Assembly (NCBI RefSeq): GCF_031426495.1
Contig: NZ_JANPLK010000012.1
Span: 1 to 22,573, forward strand
Origin: Gemmatimonas sp.
GTDB taxonomy: Bacteria > Gemmatimonadota > Gemmatimonadetes > Gemmatimonadales > Gemmatimonadaceae
DNA length: 22,573 nt
Direction of reading: 5' to 3'
Position numbers and translations under genes: made by a program. Positions 7,735 to 15,844 of the stretch are shown here, piece after piece; within the stretch, counting starts at the first letter, position 1; every line of letters begins with the position of its first letter. The notes beneath the pieces were generated by a model. It worked only from the letters and a program-made list of their open reading frames with translations, was not told where the DNA came from and searched no databases.

Positions 7735-7811
7735 GCCGGCCAATGGCGTGCGCAGATCGCGCGTTCCATGGCATCGCCGCAGGTGCGGTGAATTCGGGAG
7801 GGACAAGATCG

Positions 7812-8273
7812 ATGAGCATACACGTGGTGCTGGTGCATCCCGAAATCCACTGGAATACCGGCAACGCCGGACGCACTTGTCTGGCGACCGGCGCCACATT
7901 GCATCTGATCGAGCCGCTGGGATTCTCGCTCGATGAGGCGCAGGTGAAGCGCGCGGGGCTCGACTACTGGGAGCACGTCGATGTGCGCGTGTGGCCGAGT
8001 TGGGAGGCGTTCGAAGCGGAGCTGCCGCGGCTGGGGCAGCCGTACTTCTTCTCGACGAAGGCGACGCAGCTGTTCTGGGATGCGCCCTTGGCGCCGGTCG
8101 AGGGGACAGTGCTGGTGTTCGGTCGCGAAACCGGCGGATTGCCGGCGGAACTGCATGAGCGCTATGCCGATCACTTCGTGGCTTTGCCAATGATGTCCGC
8201 GCAGGTGCGGTCGCTCAACTTGTCGACGTCGGTGGCGATCGCGGTGTACGAGGTGCTGCGACAGCAGCGGTAG
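7812..8273 (+). CDS. trmL: tRNA (cytidine(34)-2'-O)-methyltransferase TrmL
   Basis: TrmL 2'-O-methylates the wobble base of certain leucine tRNAs using SAM. The 153-aa protein is a minimal SPOUT (trefoil-knot) methyltransferase of normal family length. It has NTGNAGRTCLATGATLHLIEPLGF (residues 15-38), the knot motif LVFGRETGGLP (101-111), and the SAM-binding LPMMSAQVRSLNLSTSVAIAVYE at the C-terminus. The start at 7812 follows a GGGAGG about 10 bases upstream; an in-frame ATG at 7743 would add a non-conserved tail. Its stop directly abuts the mqnD stop on the other strand, with no base between them. Confidence 0.93.
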   Translation: MSIHVVLVHPEIHWNTGNAGRTCLATGATLHLIEPLGFSLDEAQVKRAGLDYWEHVDVRVWPSWEAFEAELPRLGQPYFFSTKATQLFWDAPLAPVEGTVLVFGRETGGLPAELHERYADHFVALPMMSAQVRSLNLSTSVAIAVYEVLRQQR

Positions 8274-9071
8274 TCAGCGCGCGTCGGACACCAGCCGCGT
8301 GATCGCGCGCATGCCGTCGTCGCCGATGTCGAGGCTATGCTCGTTCACATATAGCGCGATGTGCTGCGCGCACACGGCGTCTGACATTTCCTGCGCATTG
8401 GCGCGCACGTAGTCACGACTCGCGTCGGGATGGTCAAACGCATACTGCACCGACGCGCGAATGGCGTGTTCCACTTCGGTCGTCGTTGCCGCGTCGATGT
8501 CGGCACGCGCACAGATGCCGGCGAGGGGCACGGGGAGATGCGTCTCGCGCTCCCACCAATCGCCCAGATCAATCGCCTGGTGCAGCCCGTGCTCGGCGTA
8601 CGTGAACCGGCTCTCGTGAATGATGAGTCCCGCCCGCACCTCGCCACTGCTCACGGCGTGCAAAATACGATCGTAGCGCATCTCGACCACCTCCTCGAGC
8701 TGCGGCGCGGCCAGACGCAGCAGTCGATAGGCGGTGGTTTCGCGGCCGGGGATTGCGACGCGCCCGCTCACCGCCTGTTCCAACGACATCGGTGTACGGG
8801 CGACCACCAGCGGACCGACCCCATGTCCGAGCGCAGCACCGCTGCGCAGCAACTGGTAGCGGTCGCCGACGGCGGCGAAGGCACCGACACTGAGTTTGGT
8901 GAGATCGAACTCGCCGTGGTGGGCGCGTCGGTTCAGCTCCTCGATGTCGAGCAGCACCGGCGTGATGTGCACCGGCGTGTCGACCAGTCCGAACGTGAGC
9001 GCATGAAACGCGAATGTATCGTTGGGGCAGGGCGAGTAGCCGAAGGTCAGCTCACGCATTGGCGGCGACAT
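8274..9071 (-). CDS. mqnD: 1,4-dihydroxy-6-naphthoate synthase MqnD (menaquinone, futalosine pathway)
   Basis: MqnD converts cyclic dehypoxanthine futalosine to 1,4-dihydroxy-6-naphthoate in the futalosine route to menaquinone. The 265-aa protein has the family hallmark FGYSPCPNDTFAFHAL near the N-terminus, DIEELNRRA, and DLTKLSVGAFAAVGDRYQLLRSGAALG, which form the periplasmic-binding-protein-like fold. GLIIHESRFTYAEHGL is also typical. Two starts are possible: 9071 (used here) or an ATG at 9059 that begins MRELTFGYSP; the second overlaps the mqnB stop by 8 bases, the first by 20. Either way mqnB and mqnD are translationally linked. The gene shows that the organism makes menaquinone by the futalosine pathway rather than the MenF-MenD route. 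Confidence 0.95.
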   Translation of the reverse strand: MSPPMRELTFGYSPCPNDTFAFHALTFGLVDTPVHITPVLLDIEELNRRAHHGEFDLTKLSVGAFAAVGDRYQLLRSGAALGHGVGPLVVARTPMSLEQAVSGRVAIPGRETTAYRLLRLAAPQLEEVVEMRYDRILHAVSSGEVRAGLIIHESRFTYAEHGLHQAIDLGDWWERETHLPVPLAGICARADIDAATTTEVEHAIRASVQYAFDHPDASRDYVRANAQEMSDAVCAQHIALYVNEHSLDIGDDGMRAITRLVSDAR

Positions 9072-9642
9072 CCGTCATGTGCGCTCGCAGGGCGTGCACC
9101 AGCTGCGGTGTGACGCCGGTAATGGCGGCGAACGCCGCGTCGAAATGCCAGCGGGCACGATCCGGTTCTTCGATTTCGTTCGAAATCGCGCGCACCTCGA
9201 TGGCGGGCACACCGGCGAGTTGGGCGGCACGGAGCACGCCGAATCCCTCCATCGCTTCCACATCGCAATTGGCAGTGCCACCCACGCGGGCACTGGTGCC
9301 GATGGCAAGCGTGGCCGCGCCCGGAATTGCGCGCTGCACAACGTGCAGCCACGTCGCTGACGCCTGCACCACACTCGGCGCCCACTCGGCAGGCACATTC
9401 GAGTCGCAATACCGGGATTCGGCTCCGATCACGAGTGACGCCGGGGCAAGTGCGCGCGCCCGACGGGCGCCGGCGATGCCGATATGCAGAATGGCTGCGG
9501 GGCGGAGTTCGGCAATGGCGGCGGCGGTGCGTGCGGCCGCCTCGACCGGGCCCACACCACACTGCAGCGTGTGCCATCCCTCGGGAGACGCGAGTTCGCG
9601 TGCGGTGGCCGCCACGACCAAGATTCGTGCGCGATCGTTCAT
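9052..9642 (-). CDS. mqnB: Futalosine hydrolase MqnB
   Basis: MqnB removes hypoxanthine from futalosine, giving dehypoxanthine futalosine for MqnC. The 196-aa protein resembles the MTA/SAH nucleosidase superfamily: ILVVAATARE at the N-terminus, a GVGPVEAAARTA loop, LHIGIAGARRA, and the catalytic-region segment CDVEAMEGFGVLRAAQLAGVPAIEVRAISNEIE, where the MEG Glu and the ISN loop correspond to the ribose- and base-binding elements. A GAGGA lies 5-9 bases before the ATG. Placement directly upstream of and overlapping mqnD supports MqnB over a general nucleosidase. Confidence 0.92.
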   Translation of the reverse strand: MNDRARILVVAATARELASPEGWHTLQCGVGPVEAAARTAAAIAELRPAAILHIGIAGARRARALAPASLVIGAESRYCDSNVPAEWAPSVVQASATWLHVVQRAIPGAATLAIGTSARVGGTANCDVEAMEGFGVLRAAQLAGVPAIEVRAISNEIEEPDRARWHFDAAFAAITGVTPQLVHALRAHMTDVAANA

Positions 9643-9689
9643 GACGTCCTCAAGACAGCCTCATGCTCTAAAGTCTAAGGACATGCCGC

Positions 9690-10562
9690 TCACTCCACGA
9701 GTTCGCCGCCCCAGCTGGCCGGATCGACGTCGGCGATGGTTTGCGTGAGCATCCAGGCATGTCCAGCGGGGTCGCGTACCGAGGCCTGCCGCTCGCCGTA
9801 CGGGTGATCGGCTGGTGGGGTGAGGCCGGTCGCGCCGAGCGCGATGGCGCGAGCGTAGGCGGCGTGCACGTCGGGTACGCGCACCATGAGCACCGCCGGC
9901 GGGCGTCCACCGGTGGCCGGTACGGCGGCCGCGTCCCATGCCGCTACGACCATGGCGCCGTCGCCGACCGAGAGCTGCACGCGATGCCCGGGAATGCGAA
10001 GCCGCTCGCGGGCGCCGAGCACGTCGCGCAGCCATGCCACGGCGGCCTCGAGGTCGGGGTAGCTTCGCACGGGAATAAACGTGGTGTCGGGGATGGAGCG
10101 ATTACGGAGCGGCGCCGCCGCCGACGCGGGTGCGACATCGGCGAGCGCCGAGTCCTGATGGGCGAGAATCATCGGCCATGCCGCGTCGTGCGCGTCGCGG
10201 GCTTCGGCGGTTGTGAACCCGGCGTGCGTGAGCGTGACCTGCGTATAGTCACCAGCGATCGCGTCGAGGTGCACCGTGACCGTGGTCTCGGCGCCGCCAG
10301 TCCCGCCGGCGCCGGTCACCCAGGTGAGTGACACCAGCGCGTCGGGCACGAGTCGGAGAAAGCGACCATAGTGCGGATGCCGCACGGGTTCGCGCCCGTC
10401 GGTAAATCGCTGCGCGACTTCGAAGAAGAACGGCGCGCCGACCTCGGCTCGGATCTGCGCGGTGTCGCCCTCGGCAAACCACGAGGCCCAGCCGGTGGTC
10501 CACGCGCGATAGAGCGTGGCGGCGGATCGTGGTGACGCGCGGGTAATGGTCAGGGTGTGCAT
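9690..10562 (-). CDS. AHSA1/SRPBCC-VOC fusion protein
   Basis: This 290-aa protein joins two domains that are usually separate. Residues 1 to about 145 are an AHSA1/START-like (SRPBCC) domain, with ITRASPRSAATLYRAWTTGW, GRFLRLVPDALVSLTWV and TQVTLTHAGF typical of the family. Residues from about 155 on are a VOC (glyoxalase/PhnB-like) domain: RSYPDLEAAVAWLRDVLGARERLRI, GHRVQLSVGDGAMVV, and a terminal YGERQASVRDPAGHAWMLTQ. Such fusions bind small ligands; no substrate can be assigned. The start at 10562 matches the first residues of the AHSA1 domain; a longer in-frame start at 10673 adds unrelated residues. No ribosome binding site is visible. It is divergent from the PEP-CTERM gene; mqnB follows 47 bases downstream on the same strand. 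Confidence 0.88.
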   Translation of the reverse strand: MHTLTITRASPRSAATLYRAWTTGWASWFAEGDTAQIRAEVGAPFFFEVAQRFTDGREPVRHPHYGRFLRLVPDALVSLTWVTGAGGTGGAETTVTVHLDAIAGDYTQVTLTHAGFTTAEARDAHDAAWPMILAHQDSALADVAPASAAAPLRNRSIPDTTFIPVRSYPDLEAAVAWLRDVLGARERLRIPGHRVQLSVGDGAMVVAAWDAAAVPATGGRPPAVLMVRVPDVHAAYARAIALGATGLTPPADHPYGERQASVRDPAGHAWMLTQTIADVDPASWGGELVE

Positions 10563-10689
10563 GGGAGGTCTCGCCAAAGCGTAAGGTATGCCGTGATCGT
10601 CGCGCCGCGTGAGGGAGTTTTTGTGCCCACTGCGCGTGTATCGGTGGGAGTCCGGTTGGGCCCACCCCTTCACTCGTACGGGAGATCAC

Positions 10690-11442
10690 ATGACTCAGTG
10701 GACACGTGCAACACGGCTTGGATTATGGATGATCGGTGCTTTGGCATCTCTGAGCAGCTCGAAGGTCGGTGCGCAGGTTGTGCTGACGAGCGTCACGACC
10801 ATGAGCTTGGGCGCTAATAAGCAGCCGAACGGAGCGTATACCGATGCCCAGGGATCTGGTTCATGCTGTGCGAACACATACATCACGCGCGGAACGAATC
10901 CGACCACCGATGCCTTCCTGTACACCGGAAACGATGCCGGCTCGTTGTTTCCTGCAGGCATCACGCTCTCCACCGGTCTCAACACGTTCTACTTATGGGG
11001 CAGTACGGGGCTCGTCGGAACCCCCAACTACGCCGTGGCACTCTTCACCGGAAGCAGCGCGCTCACCGTGTCATCGTACTGGGACGCCACGACGAATACG
11101 AACAGTGGCGTCGGCATGAAAGTATACGGTGATCCGAACCCGTTCGGTCCGCAGCTCGATGGCGTTGGACTCTCCGCCATTCTGGGGAACTTCCAGCTCA
11201 CGATCACCGACTGGCGTCCCGAAGTGGTCACGCGCAACGTCTCGATCCAAAATTTCGGCGTGGGCGCTCTTACAACGCCCGTGGCGAACAATGTTGGACG
11301 CTTGGTGCTGAACGTGGTTGATCTGACGACGGGCACTCCGCCTGTGTCGACCGTTCCCGAGCCATCGACCTACCTGCTGATGGCGTGTGGTCTCGTGTCC
11401 CTGGGTGTGATGTCACGCCGCCGCCGCGCTTCCGCGACGTAG
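10690..11442 (+). CDS. PEP-CTERM sorting-domain secreted protein
   Basis: The 250-aa protein begins at the ATG at 10690, which follows a GGGAG five bases upstream. It has a signal peptide (hydrophobic stretch LGLWMIGALASLSSS ending at VGAQ) and a C-terminal PEP-CTERM signal: VPEPST at residues 222-227, a short hydrophobic helix, then SRRRRAS. Such proteins are recognised by an exosortase and placed at the cell surface, often with an exopolysaccharide system. The central part is rich in Thr, Ser, Gly and Asn in beta-strand-like repeats; I cannot assign a function. No exosortase gene is present in the window. A terminator-like hairpin follows the stop. Confidence 0.9.
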   Translation: MTQWTRATRLGLWMIGALASLSSSKVGAQVVLTSVTTMSLGANKQPNGAYTDAQGSGSCCANTYITRGTNPTTDAFLYTGNDAGSLFPAGITLSTGLNTFYLWGSTGLVGTPNYAVALFTGSSALTVSSYWDATTNTNSGVGMKVYGDPNPFGPQLDGVGLSAILGNFQLTITDWRPEVVTRNVSIQNFGVGALTTPVANNVGRLVLNVVDLTTGTPPVSTVPEPSTYLLMACGLVSLGVMSRRRRASAT

Positions 11443-11483
11443 TATGCACAGCGAGAGGATCTGAGCAAGAACACACTGTTGGC

Positions 11484-11513
11484 ACAGGCCTCGCGCACCG
11501 CAGCGGGGCCTGT
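11484..11513 (+). terminator. Hairpin between convergent genes
   Basis: ACAGGCC (11484-11490) pairs with GGCCTGT (11507-11513) around a 16-base loop. It lies 41 bases after the PEP-CTERM stop and 2 bases before the stop of the convergent kinase gene (11516-11518), so it could end both transcripts. No long T-tract is present, so its strength is uncertain. Confidence 0.45.
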
Positions 11514-11515
11514 TG

Positions 11516-14146
11516 CTATAGGTCCGGACACCCCGTCCATTTCCCGCCAGGCGTGCACGGTGGCATCGCCCCCTTGGGCGGATCGAGGCGACGTACACTG
11601 TCGGCGGCGGCCAGCTTTCCCTGCTTCGTGAGCGCGTCGACCAGCGGGCGTCGGAGTCGCGAACCCATCGACCAGAGATCCGGCGCCTGCGCAATCATGG
11701 TCAAACCCGCGCGCAGCTCCGATTCGGCCGCGACCGGTGTGCCACCGGCGAGGTACGCCATGCCAGTGTACAGGTACGCAAAGCTCAGCAAGTACGGCGA
11801 CTGCGTCGGCAGGACGGCATCACGCGTGCGCAGGGCCATACTCAGCGCTGACGCGACGTCCTGTCGGACCAAGGCGTCGTCGACATATCCGCTATTGAAG
11901 ACGATGCGCAGCACCAGTGGAAACTCGGCGAGTGAGTCGATGATCGCACGACCTTTCGCGAGTTCCACGCGGCGCGTGGCCGTATCACCACGGAGACTCG
12001 CCAAGAGCGCGGCCGACTTTGCCGCCCATACCTGCACCCACGGTTGCGCCCCGAAGCTGCGCTGAAGCCGTTCGCCCTGCATCCGTGTCCGTGCCGCGGC
12101 GCTATCCGCCCGACCCAGCACGAGCATCGACTCGATGGCGGCATCGGCCGCGCCGTCGCGCTCCTTCGAGACCTGCATATCGAGTGAGTCGGTGATGCGC
12201 TCAATCATACGCGCCTTGCGGAGGTACGCACGCGGATCGCGCGTCATCCACGACGTCGTGACCATGCGAACGTTCTCCGCCGCGGCCACGATGCGGGTCA
12301 GCCCGCGTGTGCGTCGTTCGATGTCGACGACCTGCGCGGCCAACGAATCGGCGGTATGCAGTTGGCCCCGATGCAGCGCCTGCGTGGCGCGCAGCAACAT
12401 GATCTGGGCGCTCAGCACACTTTCGATATCGTTCACGCTCTTGCTTCCAGCGGCCGCGACTATCGCCTCGTTGGCGGCTTCAGCGCCGTGAAATGTGAGC
12501 TCGAGCGTCGCGTATTCGATGCAGGCGCGCGCGTACGCGTCGCTGGTGGGCCCGTACGCCCGCAATGCCAGTGCTCGTGCCGAATCGAGCACGGCATGCG
12601 CGTGGGTATACCGGGATTGTGCCGCGTAGTTGGCACCGAACGCCGTGTAGAGACGCGCCCGGATGCGCGCGTCATCGGCGAATTCACGGGAGACGCGCGT
12701 GACCGCACTGTCGAGCAGTTGCCCGATGGTGCCGGCTGGCCCCATGCTGATGAGCGGATCTTGCGACACCGTTGACGTGCCGTTCATGATGCCCGCCATG
12801 AAGGTGGCCGCCCGTTCGGTACGAGCGGCTTCAAAGCGCAAGTTGCGCGCTTGTTGCAGCGACAGCAGACTCACGCCAAGCGCGGTGAGCAGCGCCAGCG
12901 AGGTGCCGAACACCAACGACCGATGCCGTCTCGTGAACGCCCACACGCGATAGCCGACGGTGCCTTGGCGCGCCAGCACGCGATCTCGCCGGAGGAATCG
13001 GTGCACGTCCTCGCTGAGGGCGAGCGCACTGGCGTATCGCTTGCCCGGCTCGCGTTGCAACGCCTGCAGCATGATCGCGTCGAGTTCGCCAACGAGCGCT
13101 GCCGACAGTTTCCTCGTGCTGTCAAGACCACGGCTGCGGGCTGCCGCGTCCGACGATGCACCTGCGATCGCACTGGGGACGCGCGGGGTGCCGCTGCGGA
13201 CTTCCCAGAGCCGCGCGAATCCATCGCGGCCCGCGAGGTCGAGTGGCGGTTCGCCGGTGAGCAGCGTGCAGAGGAGCGCACCCAGTGCATAGACGTCCGT
13301 TGCCGTTGACGCGAGTTCGCCGTTGGCCTGCTCCGGCGCGGCATACGCCGCCGTGAATGGCGACATCCCGTCCGCCGTGACGGACGCGCCGGCGCTGTGC
13401 TCGTCGAGCAATTTGGCCACGCCGAAATCGAGCAGCTTGACCGTGCCGTCAGCGGTGACGAGCACGTTGCTTGGCTTAAGATCGCGATGCACCACCAGGC
13501 GCTGATGCGCATGCTGTACGGCGTGACAGACCGCACGAAACAGGTCGAGCCGCGCGGAGATGGAGAGCGCACGGGCATCGCAGTATTCGTCGATGGCCAC
13601 GCCGTCCACATACTCCATCGCGAGCCATGGTGTGCCTGACGCGGTGGCGCCGCCGTCGATCAGCTGTGCGATGTTCGGGTGCTGGAGCGCGGCGAGGATT
13701 TGGCGCTCGGCGCGGAACCGGTGCAGCAGCACGTCGCTGTCGGCGCCGCGCCACAACGACTTGATTGCGACCCGCTGATGGTATTCCGCGTCGTCGCGCT
13801 CCGCTTCGTAGACGGCCCCCATGCCGCCGCGGCCGACGAGTCGAATCACGCGATACGGCCCCACGCGATGGCCGATCAGACTGGCGACGGGTAGATCGTC
13901 CGGCGTCGCCGCGCCGAATCCCAGCGCGACGTGCGCGGGGGCGTCGAATCGATCACCGACCAGTTCGACCGCTTCGATCATCTGTCCGAGGCGCGCCACG
14001 ATCGCCGGCGACGCGCCACTCGCCTCGAGTCGACAACGCTGTTCGTCGATCGACAGATCCGCCAGCTCGAACCAGAGCGACTTGAGCGTCGACCACTCGT
14101 CGGTCGTGGTCGATGGCGAGGGATGATGGGGAGGAAGTTCGGGCAT
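11516..14146 (-). CDS. Ser/Thr protein kinase with TPR-like C-terminal region, partner of the ECF sigma factor
   Basis: The 876-aa protein starts at the ATG at 14146, preceded by AAGG at suitable distance; an in-frame ATG at 14203 would overlap the sigma factor gene. The kinase domain is at about 97-390: glycine loop GRGGMG (105-110), K129, E147, HRDLKPSN (D222, K224, N227), DFG 240-242 and AAPEQ near 269-273, all intact. A transmembrane helix is at about 411-430. The outer half is alpha-helical with Ala/Leu/Tyr spacing (YTHAHAVLDSARALALR and similar) resembling TPR repeats, a likely protein-binding sensor. It lies 34 bases downstream of the ECF sigma gene. Sigma-kinase pairs of this type are common in Gemmatimonadota and Planctomycetota; by analogy the kinase may control the sigma factor. 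That link is inferred from position only. Confidence 0.92.
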   Translation of the reverse strand: MPELPPHHPSPSTTTDEWSTLKSLWFELADLSIDEQRCRLEASGASPAIVARLGQMIEAVELVGDRFDAPAHVALGFGAATPDDLPVASLIGHRVGPYRVIRLVGRGGMGAVYEAERDDAEYHQRVAIKSLWRGADSDVLLHRFRAERQILAALQHPNIAQLIDGGATASGTPWLAMEYVDGVAIDEYCDARALSISARLDLFRAVCHAVQHAHQRLVVHRDLKPSNVLVTADGTVKLLDFGVAKLLDEHSAGASVTADGMSPFTAAYAAPEQANGELASTATDVYALGALLCTLLTGEPPLDLAGRDGFARLWEVRSGTPRVPSAIAGASSDAAARSRGLDSTRKLSAALVGELDAIMLQALQREPGKRYASALALSEDVHRFLRRDRVLARQGTVGYRVWAFTRRHRSLVFGTSLALLTALGVSLLSLQQARNLRFEAARTERAATFMAGIMNGTSTVSQDPLISMGPAGTIGQLLDSAVTRVSREFADDARIRARLYTAFGANYAAQSRYTHAHAVLDSARALALRAYGPTSDAYARACIEYATLELTFHGAEAANEAIVAAAGSKSVNDIESVLSAQIMLLRATQALHRGQLHTADSLAAQVVDIERRTRGLTRIVAAAENVRMVTTSWMTRDPRAYLRKARMIERITDSLDMQVSKERDGAADAAIESMLVLGRADSAAARTRMQGERLQRSFGAQPWVQVWAAKSAALLASLRGDTATRRVELAKGRAIIDSLAEFPLVLRIVFNSGYVDDALVRQDVASALSMALRTRDAVLPTQSPYLLSFAYLYTGMAYLAGGTPVAAESELRAGLTMIAQAPDLWSMGSRLRRPLVDALTKQGKLAAADSVRRLDPPKGAMPPCTPGGKWTGCPDL

Positions 14147-14180
14147 CGACCTTACACGCGTCGCCGCGGTGCGATGTCCC

Positions 14181-14774
14181 TCATCCGTCCCGCAACTCGG
14201 CATGGAGCCAGGCGCGCGCCATGGTCCACTCGCGCGACACGGTGGCTGCGGAGATCGACAGGAGTTCCGCGATCTCGTCGAGTGTGAGGCCGACGAAGAA
14301 CTTGAGCTCTACGATCTTCGCTTGTCGTGCGTCGACCTCCTCGAGTCGCGTGAGCGCTTCGTGCACACCGACGACATCGTTGACCGCATCCGGCGCGGCG
14401 GGTGTTGCGTCGGCCGTGGCTGGATCGAGGGTCACCTGCAGACCGCGATCGCGTCGCTCGGCGGCGGTGCGTCGGGCGTGGTCCACGAGGATGCGGCGCA
14501 TCATGGTGGCCGCAATGCCGAAGAAATGCGCGCGGCTCTTCCACGGCGCGTCCTGACCCATCAGGCGGAGGTAGGCCTCGTGTACCAGCGCGGTCGGCTG
14601 GAGCGTGTGATCCGCGCGCTCGCGCCCGAGGTAGATCTCCGCCAGCTGGTGCAACTCGGCGTATACGCGTCGGGCGGCGGCATCCTGCATCGACGCGTCC
14701 CCCCGCTGTGCGGCGGCCAGCACTTCGGTCAGGGACGTCTGATCGGAAAAAGGGAGGTCGGTCACGGCCCCCAT
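14181..14774 (-). CDS. ECF-type sigma-70 factor (Sig-70_X6-like)
   Basis: The 197-aa protein is a sigma factor with region 2 (ARRVYAELHQLAEIYLG...LVHEAYLRLM, about 35-72), the segment RAHFFGIAATMMRRILVDHARR (80-102) typical of the TIGR02999/Sig-70_X6 family, and region 4 (LTRLEEVDARQAKIVELKFFVGLTLDEIAELLSISAATVSREW, about 140-183) with a helix-turn-helix. It directs RNA polymerase to a specific promoter set. The start at 14774 has a weak ribosome binding site; a GTG at 14765 preceded by GGGGG is an alternative. It is followed 34 bases later by the Ser/Thr kinase on the same strand, and the LysR gene lies 67 bases upstream. Confidence 0.93.
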   Translation of the reverse strand: MGAVTDLPFSDQTSLTEVLAAAQRGDASMQDAAARRVYAELHQLAEIYLGRERADHTLQPTALVHEAYLRLMGQDAPWKSRAHFFGIAATMMRRILVDHARRTAAERRDRGLQVTLDPATADATPAAPDAVNDVVGVHEALTRLEEVDARQAKIVELKFFVGLTLDEIAELLSISAATVSREWTMARAWLHAELRDG

Positions 14775-14841
14775 AAGGTGACGCTGCCTTCATGAATCGG
14801 CTAGGGCGTGCCTCGCGAATCCGACCGCAAGTGAGTGCGCG

Positions 14842-15750
14842 CTATTCGATGGTGTTGAGCACATCCGCCGTACGCCGCGCCAACAAGGTGCGCAGCAGCG
14901 ACGGTTGGTAGCGTCGGGTCACACTGATCGCGTGGAACTCTTCAAAGAGATCGGGCACGGCGCAGTATTCCTGCAGCCGGCCATCGCGCAGTTCATCCTG
15001 CACGACGACGGCCGGTACGAGCGCGACGGCGTTGAGCTCGCGGCTGAGCACACGCAGCATCGCCATGTCGTCCGCTTCGGCAATCACCGTGGGGCGCAGC
15101 GCGCGTTCATCGCACAGCACGTCGAACGCGGTGCGAAATTCGTGGTCGCGCGAGGGAAGCAGCAGCGGCACATCGGCCAACTCCTCGGGATAGCGAAACG
15201 GCGTCGAACGCGGGGGCCCGACCAGGCTGACCTGCTGTCGCGCAATGCGACTGCTGCGCCAGGCGTGATCGGCGTCTTCCGGTACGCGACGATTGGAGAG
15301 CACGACATCGAGCGTGTGCGCGCGCAATCGTGACAGCAGCTCCGCCAGCGATCCTGACTGCAATACGAGTGACAGCGACGGGTCCTTCAGGATCGGCGCC
15401 AGAAATGCCCGCTGAAAATTTCGCGACAGGGTCGCCACCGAACCGACCCGCAGCACGTGCCGCTCGTCGCGTCGGCCATCTCGCAGCGTGCCGACCAGCT
15501 CGTTGCCGGCGGTGACGATCGCGTCGGCATAGTCGAGGGCAATCCGACCGGCCTCCGTCAGCTCCAGCGTGCGCCCCCGCCGCTCGAAGAGCTGCTGGCC
15601 GAGCTGGGTCTCCAGCTGGCGGATCTGGGTGGACAGGGCCGACTGCGAAATGTGCAGTCGCTGCGCCGCGCGGGTGAGATTTCCCTCACGAGCCACGGCC
15701 CAGAAGTAGTGCAGGTGGTGATAGTTCAGCCGAGCGGCGACGTGGGTCAT
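14842..15750 (-). CDS. LysR-family transcriptional regulator
   Basis: The 302-aa protein has the N-terminal winged-helix domain of LysR regulators: LNYHHLHYFWAVAREGNLTRAAQRLHISQSALSTQIRQLE (about residues 8-47), then the effector-binding domain. The start is set at 15750, where the conserved domain begins; upstream in-frame codons to 15957 lack similarity. It is divergent from dabB-dabA with a 94-base gap, so it is the likely regulator of that carbon-uptake operon, as CbbR-type regulators are for CO2 genes. Its N-terminus also resembles NhaR, so a role sensing pH or sodium cannot be excluded. The effector is unknown. Confidence 0.93.
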   Translation of the reverse strand: MTHVAARLNYHHLHYFWAVAREGNLTRAAQRLHISQSALSTQIRQLETQLGQQLFERRGRTLELTEAGRIALDYADAIVTAGNELVGTLRDGRRDERHVLRVGSVATLSRNFQRAFLAPILKDPSLSLVLQSGSLAELLSRLRAHTLDVVLSNRRVPEDADHAWRSSRIARQQVSLVGPPRSTPFRYPEELADVPLLLPSRDHEFRTAFDVLCDERALRPTVIAEADDMAMLRVLSRELNAVALVPAVVVQDELRDGRLQEYCAVPDLFEEFHAISVTRRYQPSLLRTLLARRTADVLNTIE

Positions 15751-15844
15751 AGTTCTATTATACAGAATGATTGAGCCTAATATATGTATTTTGTGGAAGA
15801 TTAGGTGGTGAGCAACATGTAGGGGACCTCTTCCGGAGTGCTTC
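15751..15844. promoter_or_regulatory. Divergent lysR / dabBA control region
   Basis: This AT-rich 94-base gap contains on the minus strand TGTATAAT, with a perfect TATAAT at 15762-15757, only six bases before the lysR ATG; lysR may be leaderless. The inverted repeat CCTAAT (15776-15781) / ATTAGG (15800-15805) is spaced by 18 bases, and TTCT (15753-15756) / AGAA (15764-15767) is a second small inverted repeat over the lysR -10. Both are candidate LysR sites. On the plus strand GGAG at 15835-15838 is the dabB ribosome binding site; no convincing dabB -35/-10 pair was found. Confidence 0.5.
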
